A stretch of DNA of 64,000 bases, taken from NCBI GenBank assembly GCA_036346355.1, contig CM070581.1:5456001-5520000 (forward strand), read 5' to 3'. Positions 23,788-35,637 of the stretch are shown here, in pieces. The translations under genes were made by a program, and so were the position numbers. This DNA is from Rhipidocladum racemiflorum. Lineage: Eukaryota > Streptophyta > Magnoliopsida > Poales > Poaceae. Numbering within the stretch: position 1 is the first letter of the stretch; the number at the start of each line of letters is the position of its first letter. The notes beneath the pieces are model-generated. The model did not search any database. It worked only from the letters and a program-made list of their open reading frames with translations, and was not told where the DNA came from.

Positions 23788-23957
23788 CTAGTAAGATGCT
23801 CGTGCGTTGCAACGGAATTTCAAAAGAGAATAATACATAATTATAATGCAGGATCCTAAACCATACAATAAATCAATTTTCTGTAACACACATATCAAGG
23901 TTAGCAAAGCAATAGTGACTCACTATCACCACCAACTCATTCTTATAATAGTTAAGA
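23788..23957 (-). mobile_element. degenerate Helitron
   Basis: On the minus strand it ends CCGTTGCAACGCACGAGCAT...CTAG before a host T. It begins TCTTAACTATTATAAGAATG, like the TCTCTACTATTATAAA start of the other two. It is shorter (170 bp) and more diverged, and the host A at the 5' end is missing. Confidence 0.5.
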
Positions 23958-24401
23958 ATAACATGTGGTTTATATTATAATATAAATTAGTATGATGTTT
24001 AGTTTTTACCTGACGGCCAAGAAGAGAATAGGCACAACAGCGAGTAAGGATCAAGGAAAGGCTCCATCCATTGGGGAGGTTGCCGTGCCGTCTCGTGGAT
24101 GGGGACGGACGTGCAGCGGCGCAACGGAGGCGGCACGCGCGGGCCTTCGTCTCGTCGTGATCGTCCCGTAGGTTTGGCTGTGGCCAGCCGAATCATTCCT
24201 GCGTTATGCATTTTTCTTCACCCTATTTGTTCGTCTTAACTCGTAAGGCCAGTGATTCTTGAGAAATTTAAGTGCCACGCATACGACTGATTTGGGGGAA
24301 AAGAAAGATATATTCCGATCGTGCTCTTTTGCCGAGTCCAAAAGTGGTTATAGGCGACACGGCAGGTGCAAGATCGAACTCTCAGAACACACTGGTTTCG
24401 C

Positions 24402-24451
<50 letters not shown>

Positions 24452-25116
24452 ACATGGGCGGATGGGCAGAAGGTCCTGGGTCGGCTCATTCTGCATCGTC
24501 GTCCGCGCGGAGGCCCAACGTTTGCGCCAACGACCCACTCACACGCAGGTGGTTGGGCCGCAGAGCAGGTGGTAAGCGGCGGGCCGCAGCGCAATGTTCG
24601 TCGTCATTTTTGTAGAATCACCATTTTTTTTACAAATCTAGTTTATTTCTAAATAAATTTGCAAAAAAAAAATCGTCTCCTAATTTATAGCGGGTAATAC
24701 GAGTTACTTTCCGCGCTCCTAAGGTACGGCAAGTTCCTATCGAGATTGCCCTAGGAAATGTGTCATTAAGTAGTCAGTTTAACAATTAATCATCTGATTA
24801 ATTAATCACTTAATTAACAACCTACTTAATTAAATCGCTTAACTAATCCTTTTTGAGCTCTTGCTGTGCGGTACAAGAGCACTGAAGTGCATCGCAACGG
24901 ATAACACGTATCGTATACTAGCTTTTTGCGATTGAAGAGGAAATTATTTTTACAATTCTATTCGGAAGAGTGGCAGATGTAAAGAAAAAGAAAAGAAAAG
25001 TTTACGAGCCGGTATGGAAAAAGGCTGACTTCAATTTTCTTTTCTTAGAGATACAAGACAACACATTACATACGCACACCGCACTTACGTATGTGCGTAT
25101 CCCTGCACACCCTTAA
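23958..25116. other. intergenic region with a (GA)n microsatellite
   Basis: No gene is supported. Open frames on both strands at 24236-24652 run through the (GA)n tract and encode only Arg-Glu or Ser-Leu repeats. AT-rich sequence with TTAATTAA words follows at 24780-24850. Confidence 0.5.
24404..24449. repeat. (GA)n microsatellite
   Basis: An uninterrupted run of about 23 GA dinucleotides. Confidence 0.97.
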
Positions 25117-27681
25117 GAGCATCTCCAACAGTACCTTAAATCCATACCCTAAATCTGTTTTTAGGCTTAATTGATAAAATACATGCTCCAACAGTTCCTT
25201 TTTTGTGCTCCCAAAATATTCGCACGCCCAAAACACGAACCCGGGCTCCTCTTTTTTCCGCGTCGCCGCCGCGCTCCCCATCTGCGATTCGCGCCTCTCC
25301 TCGGCCAATCGCTACAAGCAAGCTTTCATCGCGTCGCTCCATCGCGAAATCGAGGCTCCTCCACCCGGACCTCTGCAGATCGAGGTGCGCCTCCAACCTG
25401 AAGCCCGACACTCCGCGGATTCGCCGCCTCGCGAGCTGGCGTCGCCACGCTCGGCCGAGGTTGGCGCCTCCACCTCGCGGACCTCAAGGCCGCTAAGCCG
25501 CGGCTGCGGCCTCGATCCTCGAACGCCGCTCCGCTTTGAAAGGTAACCCTAGATTTTCTGATCAAAGGTTTGAGGATTCTACAAGCCTAGAAAATCCGAG
25601 AGTACCATGAATCGCTTATCTGAAGCCTTCCATCCGATGTGGCCTTGCTTCCTTCTTTTACGCTCCATATACCTCCAAAGCACAATGCACTTTCGTGGAT
25701 ATTTGCCTTGTTGACGAGGAACACAACAAGGCCAACATTGATGAAGTGTCAACCCCCGACCTGATAAACAGCTTATCTTGAACTACATAATTCTGATATA
25801 GTCATGCCATGTTATTGTAGATAGTTGAATCAACATCTAAAGTTATGGCATTGACTAGATATTAGCTTACCTTTATGTTTCAATAGAGTAGGAAGGAAGA
25901 GTTGGGTACATTTGTGCATCGTCTGCTTGCCTGAAGTTTCATTGGTACTCCTTTTACATAGCTTAAAATGCCACATCACCGTTAAACATCGATGAAAGCC
26001 CACATCAGATTTTCTAGATTTTGCCCTAGTGTGTCGCTTCCATTCATGGTACTGAGGATTCTACAAGTTATATACCATATGTTGCTTCCATTTTTCTCTG
26101 TAAGACTAGATATCCATGTTAACATTTGTTTTAGAACAGGACTGTTTCTTTTGAGCTATAGGTCTGCGATGATGAATTTGTGAAAAGAAGCTCTATTTCA
26201 TGGATGCAGCTTGGTGTTGCAAATTAGAATAATCCATTTATATGAATGAATGTTGGATAAAAAGTGGGAGTTTTCCTGAACAAACATAACACATAAGACA
26301 CATTTATATAGTTGAGGAGGTTTTAGGGTCTTTACTTTTTCTTGATGATTGCTTTCGGATGTTGGATGTTGGATGTTGTAGCTAGATGTTGGATGATGAT
26401 CCCATGGTTTTTTGTTATGTGGATTCGAAGATTTGATATATTCTGCATGTAGCTAGTCAAGATGTTCTTGTATATGTTTTTTTTTTGTCTGATCTGCTAT
26501 TCTAATTTATTGAGGTGAAATATGCCTTCTTGTTTATGTTGAGCAAGAGTATTGTGGTTTCTGAAAGCTTAGGAAGAAACTACATGGTAAGAAGTATCCT
26601 GTTGATACTGATCGATTCTGTGATTGCTGATTTCAAATCATGGTAAGACCATTTTCTGAGATGCCGACAATAAAATGTGAATGTATATTAATACAGTGGA
26701 TCATCATCCTGGGAGTTGGAACTTTTATTTGTTGAAACTTGCCTTATAGGAGATGGTCTCCATACGCAAGGTACATCAATGCTTTTTAAATATCTTATGT
26801 AGCCAATTGATTTGTTGATTTATCATGTTTGATATCTTTCTGCTTCATACTTCAGTGATGAAATGACCATAGTATTCGGGAATATATCAAGGACAAGGTA
26901 ATCGATATGTCATGGTTCTCTCGTGACTGATTAATCCGGTTATTGCTCTTGTGTGTTGTTCTGCTTTTATGTATGCTTCTGCTACGAGAATTTGTTTGTT
27001 TCACATCTTTCCATTTTGGATCCTGGACATCAAGTACTATGACTTGGGAATTCTCAGACCACGAGGCAAATCGATTTACAAGGTCACTGGTGGAGGCCGC
27101 AGAGGCTACTCTTAATTATGAATTTTTAGAATTTCGAAGTTCCATGCAAAGAATATGCTTGATTTACGATCACATTCACAACATTTCCGAGGATTTGTGT
27201 GGAATGTATTTTTTGTTGTGTCTCAACTTTCTCATGATTTTTGCTCAATTTTATTGAGCAATAGCTCTTTCTTTGAATCTTGTTGATTGTTGATGTTGTA
27301 TGCATGCCCTCAAAATTTAAAAAGCGAGAGAGAGATGGGGTTGTCTGGAAGGCTTGGACTCAGATCGATGTATGTATGCAATCACAAGTCCTGAAGAGAA
27401 CTACCTCTAGCTTGTTTGCACACTGCTAGCTTTTTGATACATGTACAAGCATGACTTCTACTTGAATGTTCAGCGTTGTACATACATGAACGAAACATGA
27501 TTTCTACTCGGACACCGCCGCACTCAACTCTGACACGGACAGGGAACAAGTCAAAATATATTTTGGGGGGGAAAATGGGAACTGTTGGAGTATAACCTTT
27601 TTTTCAGGCCCAAAAACTTTTGGAGAGCTCCCAATCCAAGATTATTGAGAGTCAAATTATTGGGAACTGTTGGAGATGCTC
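25117..27681 (+). mobile_element. PIF/Harbinger-like TIR element with gene-like interior
   Basis: 2565 bp bounded by the inverted repeats GAGCATCTCCAACAG and its exact complement, flanked by TAA at 25114-25116 and 27682-27684. A second inverted GCTCCAACAGTTCC pair lies inside each end. The interior has a GC-rich block (25203-25546) ending AAAG before GTAACC, like a 5' exon and donor. Farther in, a short frame reads KAQCTFVDICLVDEEHNKAN, which faintly resembles the Myb/SANT-like protein of Harbinger elements. No transposase domain is recognisable, so it is probably a decayed element or one holding captured sequence. Confidence 0.6.
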
Positions 27682-27684
27682 TAA

Positions 27685-28032
27685 GAAACCTATTTTTGAT
27701 GGACGCCCACTGTGCGTGTACCCAGGTGTGCGTGGACTCGACCGCGCTATATGGGAGCTCGATTCTCATCTTCAATTTTCCTAGAGCTCTTTTATGGTAC
27801 ACTAAATTGATTATGGACTGTTCATTTTATTTGATCTAATGGACCAGATTAACTAGAGTTTATTTATACTTTATCTGATAGTATAGTAGTAAAAATATCC
27901 TTAACAAATAACAATTAACGATTAGATTTAATTTCCACTGCACACTTCGTAAAAATTTTCTTTTCTTAAGCACACGGAAGAGAGAGCAGAGCACTCCTCC
28001 CAAAGGCCAAAGCCACACCGAAACCGGAAGCG
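27685..28032 (+). promoter_or_regulatory. 5' flank of the PAA1-like pseudogene
   Basis: AT-rich sequence followed by a short GA-rich leader just before the ATG at 28033. No clear TATA element was picked out. The TIR element at 25117-27681 ends about 350 bp upstream. Confidence 0.3.
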
Positions 28033-31000
28033 ATGCCGATATCCTACGCCGCGCAAGAGGGCCGCGGCAGGAGCCGCGCCGGCGGCAGGAGCCGCGCCGG
28101 CGGCAGCCACGCCTACGACCGCCGCATCACCATCTTCTCCCCCGAGGGCCGCCTCTCCCAAGTCGGTGAGTACGACCGGCGGAAGCCACGCAAGCTCAAA
28201 TCACCCCCAAAAGCAGCACGCGGCTACGCGGCTGTGCCGCACCTACGGTTTCTGATGCTCTGCCCGTGCGCGTGCTCACCGTAGAGTACGCGTTCAACGC
28301 CGTGAAGCGGGCGGGGGTCACCTCCATCGCGGTGCGCGGGGACGATTCCGTCTACGCCATCTCCCTGCGGAAGGTGACGGTGAGTGCGCGCGCCTAGCTA
28401 GCCGAGCCCAACGGCTATCGATCGGGGGACGCGAGAAATCTCTTTGTTGCTTGGTTAATCGGTTATGCTGTGCTGTTCCTCTTAATTAGGACAAGCAACT
28501 CCCATATGTTCGCGATCACCGACCGGCTGGGGTTGGTCGCCACCGGGATGCTAGGTAAGAGACTCGATACCCTACCCTGTGGTCAATCTCCGCTATCTCC
28601 AACGTCAAGTGAAACTTGGGGGTGCGCGCACTCTGATTCCCCTGGTGAATTCGAGCTGCATTGCAACGATTAGGATCTAGGTCGTGTTACTGGGGATTTG
28701 CTGTGTGTAACGCAGCATGATCCGTCGCCATTTTCTGTGAAGTGGCTGCACTGCTAAAGCCTTGAATTTACGTTCTGGCGTGCACCTTCAAGATAAATAT
28801 GTGATACAACCTGATTTGATGCATTATTAATTTGTTTAGTTGGATCACTTCATATTATCAGTTTTCTTGTCTGGTTTTATTGATGTGATCTTCTTCTGGG
28901 TAGTGTTACTGAATAGTCGATACACGATTCATGGTTTGATGCTTCCTTTAGTGAGGTGGTTCTGCCATTTAACTTGTCGTTATCATTGCATTGAACCCTT
29001 GGTTCAGAGCTCCTCTGAGCTCCAGATCACCACATGATGTCATGAATTATCGCTCCACCTTTTAGATTATTTTAGAAGTTAGCAACTCATATGAACTTTC
29101 TGAAATAACTAGAATGGATCACAACATAATATGGATATGAAACACTGAAGTGGCCAAAAGAAGGACATATGCGACGATAACATTTTATCTGTCTGCTTTT
29201 TCTAGACTGTTGACAGGCTATATCTTCATTGCAGTTGATGGAAGGGTATTAGCGCATGAGGCAAGGAACGAAGTTGCAGAGTTTCGACTCAAGTGGGGAT
29301 ATGAAATGCCTCCTCATGTGTTAGCACAATGGTTAGCTTTAGTCTTAGTGAAGTAGATGACGCAGCAATTGTTGACAAAACCTATATTTGCTGGAGAACA
29401 TTTCAAAAACTTAGATCAACACCTCAATTAAATCACTCTGTCTGCACTAGTCTCACTCATATTCAGTGTTCATGTTGGAGCTATGGGAAGAGATGGTGAG
29501 GAGTTTTCTGGCAAAATTCTGTTTGTGCTTTAGTATCAGACTTGCTTTTATGTTGTTAAGCTGTGTGTACACATTACCCCGTTCAATAACTTAATTAACA
29601 TACATTATTTATTTCACTGGGATGTTCTGCATTTAACCAACTGCTTATTTTTGCTTGTTTGTAGGATTGCAGCAAGAGCACAGATCTGCACCCAGCATGC
29701 TCACACAAGACCTTATGGAATTGGTCAGTCCTACTATCTGACTTGCGTATTGGGTAGTGGTGAAACCTTCCGTCATCTTCTTCTCCTTTATGTTCTGAAA
29801 GATCTTATTGGTTAGTTCAATCATGTTCATTTCTTTCACAGTTGCTATGATCTTGGGAATTGATGAGGAGAAAGGAACCCCCCAGCTCTTTACGTCTGAT
29901 CCTGCCGGACAAGTCTTTGGCCACAAGGTATTCAAGGAATTTTGTGTTGTTCATTAACTTGCCGTGTTCATCATAATGCAAGTCAGTCACATTTCATTTT
30001 GTGGATGACTATGAAATCCATAGATACGATACTGTTTCTTTTTACACCATTATGCAACTATAAAGTGCTTTGATTATAGAGCTAATGAACATCTTGGTGG
30101 AGAAACCACCCATGAGTTAGGAGCATGTTCTAATTTGAATTCTCTGATGTCCTCTCCTCAGGCAGTAAGCGCTGGTCTCAAAGAGAACGAAGCTATGGAC
30201 TTTCTTGAGAAGAAAATGATGACAAATCATTCTTTATCATTTGAGTCAACCTTTGAGTGTGTGTTACCATCTAATACCAAACATAATTGTTATGAATAGC
30301 ACTTGTATTCATCATGAGGCCAATGGGTCAGTATATATACATGTACATGAGGGTATAAAGGGAAAACTTATATTAGGCAATATCTATACAAGGTATAATA
30401 GGATACTGTCTAACAATAATCAGCACATACAAAACCTCCTACGGGGCAACAGAAATAGGAATGATGTAATCTACTCGGCATTGATCATCTTCCTGATGTT
30501 CATTTATAGAAGCTGGAACTTATTCATTTGATATATTAATAGCTCATTTACATGTTCTCTAACAATATTGCTATTTACTAGGAATCACACAGGAGGCTGT
30601 TAACTATTTCAAGGTTCCTGCGTGTGATTTTTAAGAACATCATGTGTTCAAGTATTGACAGTTTTGCATAGCTTAGACATGCAGTGTGATGACTATGACA
30701 ATTGCAGTAATCAGTAACATTACTCTAAAGCTGAATTTCAGGACATTATTACTCTGAGCACTACTTCATTGGTCGTTGGTTTTGTTCGAACACTTACTCC
30801 TGAAGTTTTGACTCAAATAGGGAATTGCTGCTTGGGATCTCATATTTGTTTGCATATTTATTTGTGCAGCAGCATATTGGACTCATACTGTTGACGATGT
30901 TTGTCTATGAGCTTGGTTCCCTGCACTTCATAATCGCTGAACTGACCTATTTTAGTCTAGTCCTAATCTGGTGATTTATTTCCAGACTTGGTAATTCAAA

Positions 31001-31290
31001 CCCGTAGTAATTTGTCTTTGGTCCTCTTGTTTTCAGATGACACTATCTGCAATGCTAGATGCCTATAAGGAGGATTCCGGAGTCTTTTAATGCCCTCTCT
31101 CTTTTCTCGTAATGCGGATATGCTGTCATATTTGCGCATCACTATGCTGAACATGCAAGTAAAACTACTGCTTCAGGCGGGATTTGCCAAGAACAAGGAT
31201 CCAATTTTCAAAATGCATACAGAGCCATTCCTGCGCACAGGCAGAGCTGAAGGTGGAACGAAACAAACTGCTGATCCACCAGTCTTTTGA
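28033..31290 (+). pseudogene. PAA1: 20S proteasome subunit alpha type-6 (PAA1/PSMA6)-like, broken
   Basis: Exons in order: 28033-28165, 28285-28379, 28490-28554, 29235-29331, 29665-29723, 29842-29927, 30162-30257, 31037-31081, 31177-31290. They carry family blocks YDRRITIFSPEGRLSQVEYA, AGVTSIAVRGDDSVYA, FAITDRLGLVATGML, ARNEVAEFRLKWGYEMP, ICTQHAHTRPYGI, AMILGIDEEKGTPQLF, DPAGQVFGHKAVSAGLKE and, last, KNKDPIF. Intact family members (about 246 aa) form the outer alpha ring of the proteasome. Damage: in exon 3 about 17 bases are missing after GACAAG, shifting the frame; exon 7 ends at GAG-TGTG without an in-frame GT donor; exon 8 reaches a TAA (31088-31090) and has only a poor donor. A 21-bp duplication encodes GRSRAG twice near the N-terminus. 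Introns are kept, so it arose by DNA duplication, not retroposition. A functional variant with other splicing is possible but unlikely. Confidence 0.85.
30288..30415 (+). mobile_element. short solo LTR in an intron of the PAA1-like pseudogene
   Basis: 128 bp starting TGTTATGAATAG and ending CTAACA, with the direct 5-bp duplication ATAAT at 30283-30287 and 30416-30420. TG...CA ends plus a 5-bp duplication indicate an LTR left by recombination. The small size fits a TRIM/SMART-type or short copia LTR. Strand is inferred from TGTTAT being the usual LTR start. Confidence 0.65.
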
Positions 31291-31446
31291 ACCTCTTACA
31301 ACTCGTGAATTATTAAGCCACAACTGATAGCTGATTGCTGTACTCCAGAGAGCAGAGCTGTGTATGACAGTGCTGAATCTGTGAACTACGAGATGCCCCC
31401 TACTTTTTTCCGATAGCAACCGATGATGACACTAAACTGTGAGTGT

Positions 31447-33884
31447 CTACGAAGAAACTGCACCTTGCCCCTTTGGCACCTGTGCCAAAGATAGTTTGCC
31501 TATAAAGTTCGTCGAAAGGCTGCCTAGGAAGAGATATCCGTTGAACTCCGTCGCCGAAGTGATGAAGTTGATCACCTTCCCATCTGCGTCGTCGAGCACC
31601 CGGATGATCTCACCGTTTTCCGACACCTGAGCCACCATTCCTCCCTTCAGCGTCGCCTTGATCCTCTCGACGAGCACCGGGAACGAAGCGACAACTCTCT
31701 TGGTCAAGGTCCAGCGGGTGATCAGGTCGAGCCATGGCGACTTCAGCTGCATTGCGTGCATTGGAAAGTCGTTAGGTGATGCTTTTCGATCTTCATAGGG
31801 TGCCATGGACGATCAGAGGTTAGTGGCAGATTGAGCTAACCTGAGGAAGGGCAACCCAGAAGGAACCATCTGGCGCCAGACGAATGTTATCGGGAGACCC
31901 CGGGAGGTTGTCGATGAAGGTCTCCGCCTGGCCAGCCTTCTCCCCTTTCAGCCACAATTTCAAGCATCTATACCTGCGCTTCACAAAAACTGCATGATCA
32001 CCTGAAGACCGAGTTGCTGCTGCAAGCCTGCAATAGCCAAATTCGGGTAAATGAACCGGCAGACAGATCGAGCTCAGTTACCTCAGCGTCTCGCAGATCA
32101 CGAGGAAGGCCTCGTCGCGCGACAGGGCGACGCCGTTGGCGAAGGCGAGGCCGTCGAGCACGACGGACGTCTCGCCGGCGCGGGGGTCGTACTTGAGGAG
32201 GCGGCCGGTGAAGCTGGACTCGAGGTATTCGAGGAACCAGTTCTTGAAGCCGAACCTGGTGCTGGCGTCGCTGAAGTAGACCGTGCCGTCGGAGGCCTCG
32301 ACCAAATCATCTGCCAACCTGACGGTGGAAAGAAGCGCAGGTGCAACGGTCAATGCACAGGTTCGACTGCTCCAGATTGAGGAAGCCAACCTAACCTGAT
32401 CGTGGAGCCTTCGACCGCTGAAGCAAGAAGGATCACACGTCCGTCCTCGCCAACCCTCAGCAATCCCTGGTAAATTTGCACCAATGCACAGCTTCTGAGC
32501 GGTGTCTCATGCTATCGCAACCAACAGGCGGCCTCTCTACACGCTTCAGCTTATTCTCACATTTCTCAGTTTTAGCTTAAAACGAGTAGACAATAGAAAA
32601 GTTTACTTTTAGCTCCAGCTTATGGGATCTTTATCTCTCGGAAATTGGAGAAAGGAGAAACAGGGGAAATAGATGGGCAACAAAAAGGCGAGATTCAATT
32701 ACTGAAATGCCACACACATACGTAGACCTGTTCAAGGCCAGGTCGTCCTTGGAAAGCCTAGCTCTAGCTGGGAAAAGGATAAAAATTCAATTTCGCTAAT
32801 AAATATTGGTTTTGTTAATGTGTTATTAATCAGAACAGAGACATAAACATTAGATCAGAACAGAGACATAAGATGTAGATACATCACTCTATCCTCTTTA
32901 TTGATATTTTTTTAGTGTTTGTGCCATGTGTCTCTGTACCCCCGTTTGTACATAGGAGAGGAGTTTACTTTTATTGTAGGTGAAGAAATTTATATCTTAG
33001 ACTAAATCTACTATAGCTCTGGATTCTAATTAGAAATCTCATAAGAGTTTGTTTAGAAACATATCTATATATATATATTAGAATATTTCATAGTAGGTTT
33101 TACTTTTTTTTATAAATAAAGTGCAAGCTTATTGTTTTATTTTTTCTATCAGGCTTTACTAGGCCTCAGTCTTGGCCTCCAGAGCCTAGAAAAATCAAGT
33201 CATGCTAGGCTGCCCATGAACAGGTACTCTATATAATACCCTGCTGTAACATCTATTAAAGAAAACTACCGCCAGAATCAGCTCATGAATTAGAATAACC
33301 ACAACGTGTAAGGCCTGTTTTGTTTTGTGATTCTTGTCCGATTCCAACGGGTGGCTGCAGAGGACGCCGAACGTGCGCATGTGGACGTTCGTACCTTGTT
33401 CGCGTCGCAGACGAGCATGCTGCCGTCGGCGGATGGCGCGATCCCGAGCAGGCCGGAGCCGCCGACGAAGCGCCAGTTCTCCCACGACCCGTTCGGGTGC
33501 AACCTCTGCAGCCACCCGTCCCTCGTCGCCGTGTACACCGTCCCGCCCCCCGCCGCGTCCACGTACACGTCCTCCGGCCCGCTCAGCCTCCCTTCCCCGA
33601 GCTTCTCCAGCCCCTTCATGAGATTTAGTAGGCAAGGTTAAATAAATCGCTCATGAGATTTAGTAGGCAAGCTAGGTTAAATAAATCGTTCATGAGATTT
33701 AGATCATTTAGTAGGCATAGCAGAAGCGACCAACCTGGAGGAGGCCGTTGGGAGGGTACGGATTGGCGGGCCGCGGAGGCGACGTGACCGGCTGGATGGG
33801 GCTGTTGAGCGCAACGTGCACCGCGAGCGACACGGCGACGGCCAGCACGGCGGTGCCGACAGCGTCGAAGAGACTCCGCGCCAT
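31447..33884 (-). CDS. strictosidine synthase-like (SSL/APMAP-type) protein, copy A
   Basis: Six exons: 33735-33884, 33395-33613, 32396-32466, 32082-32318, 31841-31973, 31447-31746. All introns are GT-AG and the product is 369 aa. Residues 7-30 are a hydrophobic signal anchor (AVLAVAVSLAVHVAL). The rest is the six-bladed beta-propeller of the Str_synth family: SGPEDVYVD, FSDASTRFG, LLKYDP, NGVALS, LPGSPDNIRLAPDGSFWVAL. The family includes strictosidine synthase, but most plant members lack the alkaloid reaction. By my alignment the catalytic Glu of true strictosidine synthase is not conserved here, so a hydrolase or unknown role in the endomembrane system is likelier. I chose the ATG at 33884 over an in-frame upstream one because it opens the signal anchor. 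A copia element is inserted 217 bp upstream. Paralogs lie at 49005-52308 and 55591-56226. Confidence 0.92.
33616..33720. repeat. 35-bp minisatellite filling intron 1 of SSL copy A
   Basis: Three units start at 33619, 33654 and 33693 with TGAGATTTAGTAGGCAAG; the spacing is 35, then 39 bp. Together they make up nearly all of the 121-bp intron. The first unit touches the splice acceptor. Copy B has four units. Confidence 0.9.
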
Positions 33885-34100
33885 GACCACCGACGCCGCG
33901 CGCGACGATGGAGCTCTCTCTATGGAGGAAGCAGTTCGACGAGGCACCGAACTGGGGGGCGCGTGACACTACGTAATGGCTGCAATCTTCCTGGATGCCG
34001 GAGCACGTGGCTCTATTTAGAGGAAATCGAGGTGTTTCGATTTCAGCCGGTTAGTTTCGCAAGCAACAAAGAGACTGTTCCCTGGAGATAAGCTGCGTAT
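33885..34100 (-). promoter_or_regulatory. residual 5' flank of SSL copy A, cut by a copia insertion
   Basis: 216 bp between the start codon and the 3' LTR of the copia element. The sequence is shared with copy B near the gene and with the stub at 44171 and 45907-46500. A possible TATA-like CTAAATAGAG (minus strand) lies near 34013-34022. Anything regulatory farther upstream now lies beyond 40347. Confidence 0.4.
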
Positions 34101-34412
34101 TGTTGCATTTCTAGGATCTTAGTGCCTTAGATTAAACACCTAGATGAGGGTCTTCGCAGTACCTTCGGGATTAGTGCTCGAGGAAGCCATTGCCGGGGCC
34201 GTTCGTTGGTGAGGGACGACGGTGGGAAGAACAGCAAAGCGCCCTGGCCTTCCGTTTGCTCCACACGCACGCGTAGATCGGTTCTCACTGGTTTGTTAGG
34301 GAGGTGTGCACGAGAACGTTGGTTCTGGGCGTCTATCCCTTTATTTATATAAGCGGCAATGGCTAGCAACCATAAAGGTCGGTTGCGCACGATCGAGCGA
34401 GATCAACCAACA
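34101..34412 (-). repeat. 3' LTR of Copia-2
   Basis: 312 bp, TGTTGCATTTCTAGG to GATCAACCAACA, aligning with 40029-40346. It is the part of the element nearest to SSL copy A. Confidence 0.93.
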
Positions 34413-34424
34413 TTCTCCCCCTTG
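34413..34424 (-). other. polypurine tract of Copia-2
   Basis: The minus strand reads AAGGGGGAGAA immediately before the TGTTGG start of the LTR. This is the standard plant copia purine tract. Confidence 0.88.
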
Positions 34425-34863
34425 ATCTGAATTCAACTTTGAAACTTTATATCTTGATCTATTAACCTTTTATATCTCACACTTTAACTTAACATTCCAC
34501 TCCTCCATAGATTAGTGTCAGAGACCATAAGGCGTCTAGCGATCGATTCGTGTCTTGAACTCAATGACTATAGCACACCTCTACTTCAAAGCGAGAATAA
34601 CTTTGTCTTTGTGGGAGGCATTTGCTTTCAATGACCCCTATTATCCAGAATCATAGTCTTTCCTTTAAACCCATGCCTACGTGCTTCTCAAACACGCTGG
34701 GAGGAAGACCTTTGGTGAGCGGATCCATTAACATGTCCTTTGTGCTTATATGCTCAAGCTCTATTGTTTGATCCTGGATTTTCTCCTTCACAACATAAAA
34801 ACTTGATCTCATGTGTTTTGCAGCACCACTTGACTTGTTGTTGTGGGAGTAAAATCTGGCCGC

Positions 34864-35154
34864 TCATTGTCGCAAAGATAATTTAGTGGTTTTTCTATCT
34901 TTGTCCACCACTCTCAACCCGGTACAAACTTTTTTAAACCACATTGCTCGCCTTGTTGCCTCATAGCATGCCACAAACTCAGCGTGCATTGTCGGCGTTA
35001 CAGCGATCGATTGTTTTATACTTTTCCATGATATAGCTCCTCCGAAGGTGAACACATATCCTCGATGTGGACTTTCCGGTGTCTTTACACCTGCCCAATC
35101 TGCATCTGCATAGCCCATAATTTCTAGGGCACTTGACTTTCTATATGTTAGCAT
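34864..35154 (-). pseudogene. Copia-2 RNase H domain
   Basis: A 96-codon stretch with GYADADWAG, the catalytic-Asp block of Ty1/copia RNase H, then SWKSIKQSIAV and MHAEFVACYEATRRAMW. It is next to the 3' LTR, as expected. Confidence 0.9.
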
Positions 35155-35637
35155 GAGGCTCTTTGTCCTTGCAAATACCGCAAGGCTTTCTTACAACCTT
35201 TCCAGTGATCAACTCCTGGATTAATTCGATATCTTCCAAGCATCCCGGTTGTAAATGCTAAGTCGAGCGAGTACATATTTGAGCATACATTATGCTTCCG
35301 ACGAAGCATATGGTACTGATTTCATTTGATCGATCTCATACTTGTTCTTTGGACACCGAAAATTTCCAAACTTATCGCCCTTGACTATTGGGCGTGGCAT
35401 TACACATATGCATACTATATCTTTTAAAACACTTTCTATGTATGCCTTCAGGCCCTAGCACCCCTCTTTTCTATCTCAGAGTGTATCTCAATTCCTAATA
35501 CATAGGATGCTTCACCAAGATCTTTCATATCAAACTTTGAGGACAAGAACTTCTTTTGTTTCTAGCGGTAAATCTTTATCACCGCTTGCTAATAGGATAT
35601 CATCTACATATAAAATTAGGAAAATATATTTCCTCTA

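Noticed and set aside
24236..24652. ORFs of 100-126 codons around 24400
   Set aside because: They run through the (GA)n microsatellite, giving Arg-Glu or Ser-Leu repeats, with nothing recognisable on either side.
31447..31806. SSL exon 6 read as a separate 119-codon gene starting MAPYEDRKAS
   Set aside because: The first 20 codons are intron. The acceptor before LKSPWLD joins it in frame to exon 5, and the same applies at 49005-49364.
32014..32380. Plus-strand ORFs of 60-109 codons, repeated at 49577-49943 and 55810-56142
   Set aside because: Antisense shadows of SSL exon 4. They recur because the exon is duplicated.
33313..33641. Plus-strand ORFs opposite SSL exon 2
   Set aside because: GC-rich antisense frames; the minus strand carries the conserved propeller sequence and splice sites.
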